Part shown: piece by piece, positions 10,062 to 20,939 of the stretch
Layout: each line of letters opens with the position of its first letter
Position numbering within the stretch: the stretch's first letter is position 1
From: Rehmannia glutinosa
Lineage: Eukaryota; Streptophyta; Magnoliopsida; Lamiales; Orobanchaceae
Length of the DNA stretch: 64,000 nucleotides
Assembly: GCA_016081115.2 (NCBI GenBank)
Contig: CM071932.1
Coordinates: forward strand, 53,890,659-53,954,658
Direction of reading: 5' to 3'
Made by a program: the position numbers and the translations under genes
The notes under the pieces: generated by a model
Told to the model about the DNA's origin: nothing
What the model saw: only the letters and a program-made list of their open reading frames with translations
The model's database searches: none

Positions 10062-10673
10062 GAGAATGAAACAAAAGGAATCAATTGGAGCCAGCTCAGC
10101 TGGTCAAAACCATTAGGTCCTGGGTTCGAATCTCTCAAAAAATCACTCCATACGCGTAGGGCCAAGCGGTGTATACTAATCCATAGGGCCAGACCGGAGG
10201 TGGGGTTTCTTGTGGTGGGGACCGCAGTGCCGGTGGGGCTGGCTAGTATAAAAAGTTTACCCTCCAAAGTTTTAAACCAGGTGGTTTTGCCCACCTGGCC
10301 ACCACAAGCAATTTTGGGGTGGAGGTCAGAGGTTCAAATCCCTGCTCTATCAAATTGCTCCCCGGGGCATATGCGAGCTGGTGAAGATTTGGTGGGAACT
10401 CATACTGAATAGCATCCGTGTGGGTTCGATTCGGGAGAGATCGTTATTAGTAGATTGGGGTCGAACATAATTATTCTCTTTACCTGGAGGATCTGGTTGT
10501 ACGTCGCCAGACTCTGTCGTAACTTGCCGCCATGCGTGCACATCCCGCGGTTTACCTTGGCGGCAAGAATGAGGAGCCGAGTCGTTGTCCTCAGGCATAG
10601 TCAGGCGTAAGCCTGGAAGTTGAGTTATCAAAAAAAAAAAAAAAAAAAAAAAGAGAATGAAAACAAAAAGAAT
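10062..10673 (+). mobile_element. Composite tRNA-derived SINE with target-site duplications
   Basis: The body is 10082-10652. A-box AGCTCAGCTGGT (10093-10104) and B-box GGGTTCGAATCTC (10122-10134) mark a tRNA-related RNA polymerase III promoter. A further B-box-like GAGGTTCAAATCCC occurs near 10329 and a GTGGGTTCGATTCGG near 10420, so the 571-bp body looks like a dimer or trimer. It ends in a run of more than 20 A. The TSDs are GAGAATGAAACAAAAGGAAT (10062-10081) and a near copy at 10653-10673. Retained TSDs and a pure A-tail suggest a fairly young insertion. Confidence 0.75.
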
Positions 10674-11102
10674 GCTCATTCTATTCATATCTCATTACCA
10701 CATACCAATCATGCCGTAATAGCGTTAGTGTCCTTCAAAGTTTAATTATTTGAATTCATCCGTAGAATTGTTTCAGTGTTTCGGTATAGCTTCATTTTAT
10801 CTAAAGATATTGCTCAATAATTTTCCTAATATAATTCTATTACTCAAAATCCAATAATTTAATTTTTGATTAGAATTCTTGAATTTCGATTCACGTTGTC
10901 CTGAATAAATTAAATTTAAATTTATAAACATATAAGAGAATGATCGCTCACGTTATAATAAAAAAACATGAGCGAATGTACTACGTAGTCTAAAACTAGA
11001 AATCTGCAAAAACCTAGCAAAACTCAATTCTATACCTACCACACGATGAAAATATAAAGTCTACAAATTAGAGCAAATAAAGAAAATTCATTGACCATAG
11101 AA
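10674..11102. other. Intergenic AT-rich DNA downstream of the GATA gene
   Basis: No gene seen. The part next to 11102 is the 3' flank of the GATA transcription factor and should hold its 3' UTR; I see no strong poly(A) signal to fix an end. Confidence 0.4.
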
Positions 11103-11924
11103 TTAAGCGTCCAAGACTTCTCCAGCATCATATTCATCTTCATATATCTTCTTCTTCTTCAGTATCTTTCTATGAAAATTAGAATGTTTCCGAGTGTCGA
11201 AAGTTGGGCTGGCAGCTGGCCTGTAATCGGATACCAATCTGCCCTGCTTGTATCTAACCCCACACGCATTACACAAAGTATTTGGACCATCCGGACCCAT
11301 TCTCCATTGAGGAGTTTTTTCAGCTTCACAGTGACTGCATCTCCTTCTAAAGCGAGATTTGAGTTTGTTGCGTGATTTCTTGCTCCCACCAATATCATTA
11401 TTATACACTTTGAGTTTTTCGTTATGTTTAGTCGACGAAACTATCATATTCATCTCGCTGCTGCTTAACGTTCCTCCAATTTCTTGTTCAATGTTTTGTT
11501 TAGTCGGCGAAACTATCATCTCACCGCTGCTTGTCCCTCCAATTTCTTGTTCAACAGAAGAAAACGCCAAACTGTCTTGGCGTTCAATTTTCTGTACCGG
11601 GAGAGGAGATAATGAAATGTGTGGTTTTCCTTCCAAAGTATCTTGTGAAAAATTCCATAAATCCTCTCCACCATCAACTTCATCAAAAGAAAATCTCCAT
11701 AAGTCATCAGTTTTATCGAAAGAAAATAAAGGATCGTATTCCGGTGTAGGTAAAAGTCCAGTTAATGAAATCCAATTGTCGGCAAAGTTTGGGAAAAGTT
11801 CTATGTCCGCCAGATTATCGTCTGGTACACATAACTCGCTTTTCACATCACTGGAATTTTTATGGTCATGTAACGTCGACGGCAATAATTCTTGATTGTT
11901 TCCGTCCATTATCTGCCAACACAT
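11103..11924 (-). CDS. GATA-type zinc-finger transcription factor
   Basis: A 273-residue protein with one plant GATA finger, C-x2-C-x18-C-x2-C (C196, C199, C218, C221), with TPQWRMGPDGPNTLCNACG and a basic tail RYKQGRLVSDYRP after it. Finger type and position near the C-terminus fit plant GATA subfamily I, nuclear activators that bind WGATAR sites, several of them light- or development-linked. The N-terminus is acidic (ELFPNF, DLWRFSF, DLWNFS), as expected for an activation region. Residues 124-144 and 145-168 are a tandem duplication (EQEIGGT... twice). No intron interrupts the frame, although many relatives have one. Translation may start at M1 or at M6 (MDGNNQELL), which resembles family starts better. 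A minus-strand TATA box lies 93 bases upstream. The finger lacks no residue, so the gene looks functional. Confidence 0.9.
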   Translation of the reverse strand: MCWQIMDGNNQELLPSTLHDHKNSSDVKSELCVPDDNLADIELFPNFADNWISLTGLLPTPEYDPLFSFDKTDDLWRFSFDEVDGGEDLWNFSQDTLEGKPHISLSPLPVQKIERQDSLAFSSVEQEIGGTSSGEMIVSPTKQNIEQEIGGTLSSSEMNMIVSSTKHNEKLKVYNNDIGGSKKSRNKLKSRFRRRCSHCEAEKTPQWRMGPDGPNTLCNACGVRYKQGRLVSDYRPAASPTFDTRKHSNFHRKILKKKKIYEDEYDAGEVLDA

Positions 11925-12016
11925 TGCTTGTAAATATATTAAAAGTAATATATATAAATATAAAGATAATAAAGGTTGTGGATATGTATATGGGAGTTTG
12001 AACGAGTTTGTTTGAA

Positions 12017-12024
12017 TATATATA
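12017..12024 (-). promoter_or_regulatory. Probable TATA box of the GATA gene
   Basis: TATATATA on the minus strand, 93 bases before the first ATG, leaving a 5' UTR of about 60 bases. It is the best TATA candidate in the upstream region. Confidence 0.5.
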
Positions 12025-12757
12025 GGAGGGAGAACGGAAGCTAAATAAATTTCTTAAAGAAACGGATATTTTCAAATTTGTTTGATTTGTACTAGGAAAC
12101 CGACACTGATTTTCCTAGTTTGACTAGGTTTTAATTGCCTCATACAATTCTAAACGCGTGAAATGTTGTGTGCATGACGGCGGAAAATTTATTGAAACAC
12201 GTAAGGTTGATTTCATACCTTAGTAAGCTCCGAATTTTGTTGGATTAAGTTAAGGAAATAATATATTGAAGGCCAGTAATTAAATAGGCAAAGATGAATT
12301 TGGACTAATAATAATGCTAACTAATAAAAGATTAGAGATGTATACGTTCTACAATACATGAAATTAATAAATTATGTGCATGCAACCATACGGCTCCCGG
12401 GTTACCCAATTAGAAGGGAGTAAAAGAAGACGAGAATTATAAAAAAATCAATTGAATTGATTGAGATTATTTAGACGTTTACATGCCAGAAAATACGCAA
12501 CAAATTATATGACAAGTTTTTGTTAGTCTATAAGTAAAGCAATTTTCTGTTTTACAAGAAAGACTTGATTATTAAGATTTTGCTTAATGGGGAAGATAGC
12601 ACTTTAAATTATAGGCCAAAATACTAAAGCAGCCTGAACATGGTCTTATGTCTTATGTAACCCCTAGAATTACCCCTGAATTAAATTTGAGTTTAATGTT
12701 CGTGTAAGTCCAAAGGGGTGTTAAGTAAAGTCTAAATTGGGGGTTGAATAGAGTACT
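12025..12757. other. Upstream region of the GATA gene; TE edge at its far end
   Basis: No coding sequence seen. The first few hundred bases should contain the GATA promoter. From about 12615 the sequence GGCCAAAATACTAAAGCAGC and CTTATGTAACCCCTAG resembles the ends of the GGGCAAAATAGAATAACACC-type elements seen at 21900-21985 and 41148-41290, so a decayed copy probably ends here. Confidence 0.35.
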
Positions 12758-13060
12758 CACTACAAGAATTTCGCTAATACACAACGGATATAATTTGTTG
12801 TGTATTACAATAATCAGCCATTGTTGTAGATGGTATTGTAAAAAAAGTCCGCTCAATGACAACGGTTTAAATCTGTTGTCGTTAATAATAAGACAACGGA
12901 TTATACAACGGTTATAATCCGTTGTCATTTAGCGGACTTTTTTTACAACACAATCTACGACAACGACTTATTATCGTAATACACAACAAATTATATCCGT
13001 TGTGGTTTGAAGTATTACAACATTTTTACAAGCCATAATAACCGTTGTAATTTTGGACCG
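12758..13060 (+). mobile_element. CACTA-like transposon terminus with subterminal repeats
   Basis: Starts CACTACAAGAATTTCGC, the classic end of plant En/Spm (CACTA) elements, followed by repeated ACAACGG and CCGTTGT subterminal motifs. No matching TTCTTGTAGTG end is found downstream in the window, so this copy is incomplete or its other end is lost. Sequence up to about 13400 may be its interior. Confidence 0.6.
12780..13004. repeat. Long hairpin, two 86-bp arms
   Basis: Arms 12780-12865 and 12919-13004 pair with 8 mismatches and no gaps (about 91%), around a 53-base loop. Both arms begin CACAACGGATATAATTTG when read 5' to 3' on their own strand. Confidence 0.85.
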
Positions 13061-13251
13061 TGGCTAATGCATTTTCTATTTGGTGTCTTATTATTTTTTC
13101 ACCTGTAGTAATATAACTTTTGATTTCATATATGCAAAAAACAAAACACAATACAAAACTGCAACATATAACTAATTAAAACAAAACATGACATCCAAGT
13201 GATTGTATCTAGCACATGACTGCAAATGTTTAACAAAACAATATCCAATAT

Positions 13252-13377
13252 TTAACGAAACGTATCTAACAAGTGTTTAACAAAACATCTAACAAGTATT
13301 CTCAAAGCTACACTATTTCTTTCATTGAGGGCAGCTGCAAAGCACTCCAATATCATGTTCACATAATTGAAGTTCAT
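13252..13377 (-). pseudogene. Unidentified exon-like ORF, possibly CACTA cargo
   Basis: A 41-residue frame, MNFNYVNMILECFAAALNER onward to TAA, preceded by a good splice acceptor (TTATTTGCAG). It may be the last exon of a gene carried by the CACTA-like sequence that starts at 12758. I do not recognise it; chance cannot be excluded. Confidence 0.2.
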
Positions 13378-13792
13378 GCCTGCAAATAAGAAATATATAC
13401 ATCAATTTACATTAAAACCAAATTTGCCCAATTAAGAATGTGTAGTCTTTATAACTATAAAAATTTGCATTTGACTAGAGAGTTGTTGGTAAAACTAAAC
13501 TAGAAATATGATCCAAAGTACATCATATTTCTTTACATTCTAGACAGTGGTAATGGAATAAGCTCACCCGAAATACAAAAGGTATGTGAAAACAAACATG
13601 AAATACATCACTGAAATGTTTTCCACTACAAAATTGTTCTCAAACCCACTGGTTGTTTTGATTCTTAAACATTTAGCTTGTAAGTTTAGCCTCAATATCT
13701 TTGTTAGGAACATGTCCTGGTTGGTAATAATATCTTTGTTACCAATTTCTCGATCTTTAAAATCACAGTATTTAAGAAAATAGCTAAGTCCT
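13378..13792. other. AT-rich stretch without recognisable gene
   Basis: Nothing supportable beyond a short plus-strand ORF without domains. It lies between CACTA-derived sequence and the Copia remnant. Confidence 0.3.
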
Positions 13793-14753
13793 TAAGACAG
13801 TTGTGTTGAGATTCAGCAGGAGAGTTAAACCACTCAACAGTTCTTTGAAAGAGTTCTTGATAGAGTAACTCAGCTGAGGAAAGTCAACTATTTATGAAAT
13901 CAATTTTCTTACTTAAATAGTGGAAGTCTTTCACCCTTTTTTGGTTTGTCTTATCAACACTTGTATTTTTTCAGAGTTGTGAGATTGTTGGATAGCAAAT
14001 ATAAAACAATATAATGAAATGCAGAAATATAAAGATAATAAAGTAAAGAACACATAATTTATAGTGGTTCGAGGATGGGGTAATTCCTCTACTCCACTCT
14101 TCTCCTACTTCAGGAGGAATTCACTAATGTAACGGTGACTTTAGTTACAAAAGTACAGTCCAAATAATCTTGATCACACAACTAGCTATTTCTTGGACTC
14201 AGCTCTTTTCCAGGTAGCTGCCTAAGTACTTCAACTCTTTGAATCTTCAAAGATTTAATCACACCAGCCCTCCTTGGATTCAAAATTTGTTCGACCTTGA
14301 ACCTTATTCCTTCAATTCTTGGTAGTAAAAACCCCTTTTTTATTTTTCACAAAAGTTTCCTCTTCAACTTTTGAACGGTTTCAATCTTTCACTGAATGTG
14401 TTGGATGAAGTGTCTTCAAATAGCTTGAGGATTTTTGCAGTTAAGCTTGAGAGAGAGTATTTGAAATTCTTGCTTGAAAATACTCTTGTGTTCTTATTGT
14501 CTCAGTTGTATTACTTGTTTTTTCTCTCTGAAAAATTCCTCAGCTTCTATAGTAGGAGTTTGAATTTTGTCTGTTAAAGAGATAGACAAAAATTCAAACT
14601 CTACTTTGTGTTCGTTGACTTGTCTTGTTTTGCAACTTTTGATTTTGACTCATCCTTGCACTCAGTCTTTTCAACGAATTTTCTGAAAACTTGTTAGCAC
14701 TTTCTTGCCTCCCATTTGTTAATTCCCTTTGCATGCTTAGTGCTTGAGTACTA
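13793..14753 (-). repeat. LTR-like direct repeat, left copy of decayed Copia element
   Basis: Matches 19544-20521 over almost its whole length, from CTTAAGACAG to TGCTTAGTGCTTGAGTACT, with many substitutions. Copia pol and gag fragments on the minus strand lie between the two copies, so these are read as its LTRs. I could not fix TG/CA ends or a TSD. Confidence 0.6.
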
Positions 14754-14814
14754 GGTTATAGTTGATTTTGGACAGTTGCCTGTTGAGCATACATTTATTC
14801 TGAGTATAACAAGT

Positions 14815-15815
14815 TGTATTAATACCTTTAGTCCAAAATCTCTTAGGCGATCCAGCATCAGGTAACATGGTCCTTGCGTTTTCCTTAAATGTTATGTCCC
14901 TTTTTTCCGCTACTCTATTATGTTGTGGAGTTCTTACAACTGATAATTCATGTGAATTCCCATTCTCTACACAATACTGAGCTATAATCCTATTAACAAA
15001 CTCAATTTCTCTATCAGATCTTATTTTGATGATAGATTGACTCTTTTCGTCAGCTGAGGAAGCTTTTGCAGTGTTTTCTTCTTCTTACACGTGTATGTTG
15101 AAAAATCATCCATTACCACAAGGGTATATTTCTTTCCACTAATACTTGCTGGTTCCACTGGTCCAAATAAATCCATGTGCAATAGATGCAGATTCCTTGT
15201 TGATAAATGATTTGTTTTTTCTTTGAATGATGATTTGATTTGCTTTCCTTTCTGACTGCATCACATATACTTTCCTTTTTATACACTGAATCTGGTAATC
15301 CTTCAACCAAATAAACTTCTTACAAGCTTGTTGATAGTCTTGAAATTCAGATGACTCAGCTTTTTGTACCACATCCAACTTGCTTCAGTTGTGCTCTTTG
15401 CTAATAGACATGTGTTTGGTGTTGCAGTTGACCAATATACCACATACATGTTCTTCTTTGTGATCTGAGATAGCACTATTTCATTTGTCTCAGCATATTT
15501 AATTTGGCAAACACCCATATTGAATCCAACATTATATCATTTGTCACATAGTTTGTTGATACTAAGCAAGTTGAAGTTTAACTCGTACATATGCAATGTC
15601 TGTGATCTCTAAGTCATTTTTCTTGATGGATCCAGTGCCCTTGATTTCTCCTAGAGCGTCATTTCCTCCAAATATGACTTTAGCTCATTTCTCTTTCTTG
15701 AATTTTGATAGACTGCTTTTACTTCCTATCATATGTCTGGAACAACCATTATCCATGTACCAGGTTTCTTGGCACTTAGTTGTACCCTAAACCTGCAATT
15801 AAGAAAATCAAACTT
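14815..15815 (-). pseudogene. Copia pol fragments: protease end, GAG-pre-integrase, integrase
   Basis: On the minus strand, with many stops and shifts: a WYMDNGCSRHM protease active-site region near 15760 (catalytic Asp kept, the following Ser changed to Asn), a GAG-pre-integrase piece with WYKKLSHLNFKTINKLV (15300-15400), and an integrase core piece with IKIRSDREIEFVNRII and VRTPQHN (14870-15040). Reverse transcriptase and RNase H are absent, so the 3' half of pol was deleted up to the left LTR. Confidence 0.7.
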
Positions 15816-18800
15816 TAGGTACCCATACATGTATGGGTCCTTATTGTCAAAATGATCTGACTTTAAGAGGTTTCCACCTTCCAATTCCATAATCATAATG
15901 AATTTAGCAAATTGTTTGGGTGTTTTCGCTACATATAACTATCTCTTTTGTTTGTATATCTATGTATGCATTTGTGTATTTGCATTCTTGTGGAAGTATG
16001 GAAATTGTTGTGCATTGTGTAGATTGTGTCTAGGTGCATAGGTATACTAATTTTTTGTTCCTTGGGAATGACCTATATTGAATTTTAGGACTTTTCCATT
16101 TTGGCTTGTTCCTCTGTGGAATCTGCTGGTGTTTCATGAGTGGATTCCAATCATATTGAGTTGGGTAATTTCTACCATTCCCATCACATGCTTTGTCATA
16201 ACCCAGAACTTTTCATATTTATTTACATGGTTTATATCATTCATAAACATAAATACATGCATCTTAATATTTCATATTGACATTAGAACACATGAATAAT
16301 CTTGATATGTCAAGTTTTAGTTTAATTATGTTAGGTTACTACTTGTGCACTATTTAAAGAAATCGGGTAATAAATATTTTGAGCTTTATTTTATTACATC
16401 AATTGATTTATTTGAGTTTATAAAGTACAAATATATGTTGAGTATACATTTTTAAATACATGTATATGTAACTAATTGTTAATCATAAGTTGAGGGGTCA
16501 ATATGCATTTTAAACACACTTTAGGGGCTAAAGTGCAATTTTTTAAAACTTTGCATTATTGCTTCTTTAATGTGAATTTTTGACAGCTACATGGTGAAAT
16601 GAATATGGAAGTTTCATCATTGTTAGGGAAAAAACAAAACAAAACAAGGAAAGAAAGAAAAGGAAGGAAAAAAACTTACGTATGCTCATTCTTCATCAAA
16701 ATCCAAAATTCTTCCAACTTTTCTTTGATTTTTGTTTAGGAAAGCAATCTTACATATATATCTTTTGTTAAGAAGGATATATCCTCAAATAATTGGTAAG
16801 TGTATCTAGTTTTTGTTAATTTTTGTGATATAAACATTTGATAGTACATATAGTTATAGTTGTGAATGTTTGCTTCTTTAATCTCTCAATACATGTAGTA
16901 TAATGGTTAGATCTTAAATATATGTTCATAAAAGTGTTTAGATATGAGTTTAGTTTATATTTTTGAGCTTTGAGAAGTGAAAAATCAGATGTAGGGTTTG
17001 TACAACAAGAAAGAACAAGATAAACACAAAGTTACTATAGTATAAAAATCTGTTTTACTATGTTGTAGAGAAAGTTGCATTTGAAGGTCTAAAATCATGA
17101 GTTTTAATTATTTGAAGGCATGGTTATATTTTTATACATGTTAGTTTATTGTGGTAAAAATTTGGGAGTGATTGAATACATTAAGAGGTGTGAAAATCTA
17201 CATGAACTATAAGGTGACAACATGATCCCCTTTTTCTGTCCAGCAGCAGTTTTCTTCTGTATTGCTCTATTTCGACCGATTTAATCTCCGAATTTGGAGT
17301 TTTGTAAAACATAAAGGTTGTAGAAAATAGAATTATATTTTCCGTCCAACTTGAATCATCTTAATATCAATTTTCTACAGAAAGTTATGGTGAAAATACT
17401 AAAGGCTGCCAGAGTGAAATTTTCAGACATTTTAGTTGAATATTTTCTAAGTTTTGTCAATTGTGATTAGTTAAAATGCATACATGGCATACATACATGA
17501 CTTAATTAGTACTTAGTGTATGATATTAAATTTGGTTATGAATTTTTGATATATTTATAGGTCAAAATCTCGATAAAGAAGCGAATAAGGTTGAGTAGAC
17601 GAATCGTGATAAGGACTTCACCTTGTGAGTATAATCTTGTAATTTGTTATTTGACTCTTATGTAGTTGTATGATTGATGTTTTTGAATGAATTCCATATG
17701 TATCGATTTTTGTGAATATGAATCCAATGTGTTCTAAATGTGAATTATGTGGTTGTTTTGGTGATCTTATGATGATGTCGATATGAATGTGAGAAATGTG
17801 AAATATATTGATGATATTGATATGGAATCAAGATATATGAAATGTATTGATGATACTGATATGGATATGAATTATGTGATATGAAATATGCATTCATGAG
17901 AGTTAAAAGGATTCTGTTATGGCCACCAATATCCTTGAATCATGTGTTACAAATTTTCAGAATTTTCTGAATACAGAGTACCGTACGGTCACCCCGAGTT
18001 CTTGGAACTCAAGTATATGTGTTATGAATTACAGAGTGCCATGGCCTTATTCGTGATCACGATTTATTCTTGGATATGGATGGTCCATAACAGTAAAAGA
18101 ATATGACTAAGCATATACATTTGTATATTTATTAATGATATAAATCGAATGTGTAAGATGTATTGATGATGTACTTGTATTGATGTTGTGATTGTGTTAA
18201 TGATGTGCTTGTGTGATGTTAAATAACTTGTTACTTGATTATACTTATTGAGCTTGCAACTCACCAATTGCAATGTTGACTATTTTTAGATTATGTAGAT
18301 GAAGTGACATGTGAAGCTTTTGTACAAGTTGAAGTATGGATCCAAGGTCGGTCGGCTGATTTTTAGTCCTTCTTCCTCAGCTCATCATTTGCATATCATT
18401 TTAGGATCTTGTTTATAAGAATGTGGTCTATAATGGTTCGTAATATAACCTATGTATCAAATGAGAATGTATCTCAAATGATATACAAGAAAACAACGAA
18501 GAAGGAATTAAGAAGGAATTAAATTGATTAAAGAAGAATATTATCTATTTCTAGATGATAAATGTCTTCAATCTTCTTCCCCAACTCTTTCCTTGTGTCT
18601 TGGTGGTGTTGGTTTTCATCCTCAAGTGTCCTTCATGCCCTATATCAAACCTCCCATATATCTATTTATAATACCCTTCTTTTAGATCCAAAAATCAGAG
18701 TTTCATTGTTTTGTCCTCCCACAGGCGCTGCAGCGCTCGAAATTGGGTGTTGCAGAGCCAAAACACAAACTGAGACTGCCCAATTTATGTGTCGGGCGCT

Positions 18801-19250
18801 GCGGCGCCAAGGAGGGGGTGCTGCAGCGCCCGTAGAACACTCTCAAACGTTGCGGCGTCCGTTTTGGGCGCTGCGGCGCCGATGTTGCGCAGCAGCGCCT
18901 ATTATTTGCACTGTAGCGCCATCCAAACGGCCGAATTTTCTTTGGGTGTCTTCATAAGAGTTGTAGCCCTCTCTCTTAGATTTCCATAGCCACTTGAATC
19001 AGCTCAATATCAATTGTGTAGTGAGAGTTATGGCCAAAACACTAAACCATGCCAGTGATGGAAATTTCATACGCGTTTGGGCATTCCTTCAAATCAATCT
19101 CTCGTTGGTTGATCATCCTTTCTTCTTTTAACACACGACTCATTACAATGACTCTAGACTCAATATAATTGGCCCTCAATATGGCTCGGTCACTCAAATG
19201 ACTCGAAATAATGGAAATTAATATCTAACCTATGAGATATAACAAAAATG
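15816..19250. other. Debris of other LTR retrotransposons inside the Copia remnant
   Basis: No intact coding region. Two segments are homologous and in the same orientation: about 17345-17430 (ACTTGAATCATCTTAATATC) and about 18990-19075 (ACTTGAATCAGCTCAATATC), with a shared 'AGTTATGG..AAAATACTAAA' type continuation. This style is common in plant Ty3/gypsy LTRs. The stretch 17550-18470 contains GTACCGTACGGTCACC and reads like LTR sequence too. Assignment to a family needs a database search. Confidence 0.4.
18720..18925. repeat. GGCGCTGCGGCGCC palindrome cluster
   Basis: Six to seven variants of GGCGCTGCGGCGCC or GCTGCAGCGCC within 200 bases of otherwise AT-rich DNA. A minus-strand TATAAATAG is 50 bases to the left (18662-18670). 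It probably lies in an LTR. Confidence 0.6.
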
Positions 19251-19351
19251 ACTCAAAATACTCAAAAACAACACAAAACTCTAGTCTCGGAAGCCCAAAT
19301 CAATGGTATGAAACCAAGTGAACAAGTGCCTCAAGCCATCACTTTCATTTC

Positions 19352-19525
19352 CTACTCATCTGAGAGTGCTCTCAAGATCTTCATACACATTTTCTGTTGT
19401 GTATACTCCTTGCCAAGAGCAGATAACTCATTTGTTGTCTCAATAAACCTTGCATCCAATTGATCCAATGACTCTCCAGTCATCATCTTGAAATTCTCGA
19501 ACTTTTGGATTACAACTGTAAGCTT
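19352..19525 (-). pseudogene. Copia gag (UBN2) fragment
   Basis: Minus-strand frame reads a typical UBN2 gag piece with FENFKMMTGESLDQLDARF and ETTNELSALGKEYTQQKM before a stop. It sits next to the right-hand LTR copy, as gag should relative to a 5' LTR, but the primer site is lost. Confidence 0.7.
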
Positions 19526-19543
19526 ATTTTCCTTTATTTGTTC

Positions 19544-20521
19544 TTAAGACAGCTATGTTGAGATTCAGCAGGAGAGTTAACCACTCAACAGTTCTGATAG
19601 AATAACTTAGTTGAGGAAAGTCAACTATTTATGAAATCAATTTTCTTACTTAAATAGTGGAAGTCTTTCACCCTTTTTTAGTTTGTTTTATCAACACTTG
19701 TATTTTTAGAGAGTTATGAGATTGTTGGATAGCAAATATAAAGTATTGTAAGGAAATGCAGAAATATAAAGACAATAAAGGAAATAACACAGAATTTATA
19801 GTGGTTCGCGTATGGGATAACTCCTCTACTCCACTCTTCTCCAACTCCAGGAGAAATTCACTAATGTAACAGGTGACTTTAGTTACAAAAGTATATTCCA
19901 AACAACCTCGATCACATAGCTATCTATTTCTTGGACTCAAATCTTCTCCAGGTAGCTACCTGCCTAGGTACTTCAGCTCTTTGGGGGCATTTTTGTCCTT
20001 AAAAGTAAATAGGTACCAATTTATAAAAAATATGAAGTATGAGTACTAAATTGGTAACTCAGAAATGTCAGGTACCAAACCATCAAAATGCCTATAGATC
20101 AAGTACTAAAAAATCAATAACCCTTTTGTTTTTCACAAAAGTTTCCTTACAACTTCAATCTTTCACTGAATATGTTGGATGAAGTGTCTTCAAATAGCTT
20201 GGTTTTTGCAGTTAAGCTTGAGAGAGAGTATTTGAAATTCTTGCTTGAAAATGCTCTTGTGTTCTTGTTGTCTCAGTTGTATTGCTTGTTTGTTCTCTCT
20301 GAAAAATTCATCAGCTATTATAGTAGGAGTTTGAATTTTGTCTGTTGACGAGATAGACAAAAATTCAAACTCTACTTTGTGTTCGTTGGCTTGTCTTGTT
20401 TTGCAGCTTTGGTTTTGACCCATCCTTGTACTCAGACTTTTCTGCGAATTTTTTGAAAAGTTGTCAGGCATTGTTTGCTTCCCATTTGTTAATTCCCTTT
20501 GCATGCTTAGTGCTTGAGTAC
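19544..20521 (-). repeat. LTR-like direct repeat, right copy of decayed Copia element
   Basis: Pairs with 13793-14753. It differs mainly by about 150 bases at 19985-20125 (GGGGGCATTTTTGTCC start) that are not in the left copy and look like a small insertion, and by loss of the matching left-copy segment around 14240-14330. Confidence 0.6.
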
Positions 20522-20935
20522 TTTAAGGTTGCAGGTATATCTTTATTACTAAAATGAGTAACTTCCTCAATTTTGATGCAATGGACTTCTTCAGTTAACT
20601 AAGTCCTTCAACTGCTTTACCTCTTTTAACTTCGACTTGAGTCTTCTGACATATTCTTCTGATGGACTCTGTTGTATGTCTTTTGAAAAACTTGGCTGTC
20701 GCACTTGGCTGAAAGTTTTTTGATGTTAACTCAGCTGCGAGACAGCTGGTTCTTCTCACCACTCAGTTGCGAGTCTTCTGAAGATTTCTTCAGCAAGTCT
20801 TCTGCAATTCTACTTAGCTGTTTTTTAATTCAGCTTATATCCTATCAATTACAAAATAGAAATTACATTAAAAATGGGGTGCCAACTTCCTAATACAAAG
20901 TTTTCTAAGCATCATAAAAATCTATACAATTAATT
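20522..20935. other. Possible further Copia-related sequence
   Basis: Contains several 'ACTCAGCTG'/'CTTCAGC' phrases like those in the LTR-like repeat, but no coding signature. No gene seen. Confidence 0.25.
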
Positions 20936-20939
20936 TCCA

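Noticed and set aside
10093..10134. tRNA gene
   Set aside because: A- and B-box are present, but the sequence does not fold as a tRNA and is flanked by SINE features (A-tail, TSD).
11359..11895. 178-residue plus-strand ORF
   Set aside because: Antisense shadow of the GATA gene.
18562..18989. Ala/Arg-rich ORFs with CRALRRQGGGAA-like repeats
   Set aside because: Translation of the GGCGCTGCGGCGCC palindrome cluster; frame dependent on repeats, no homology.
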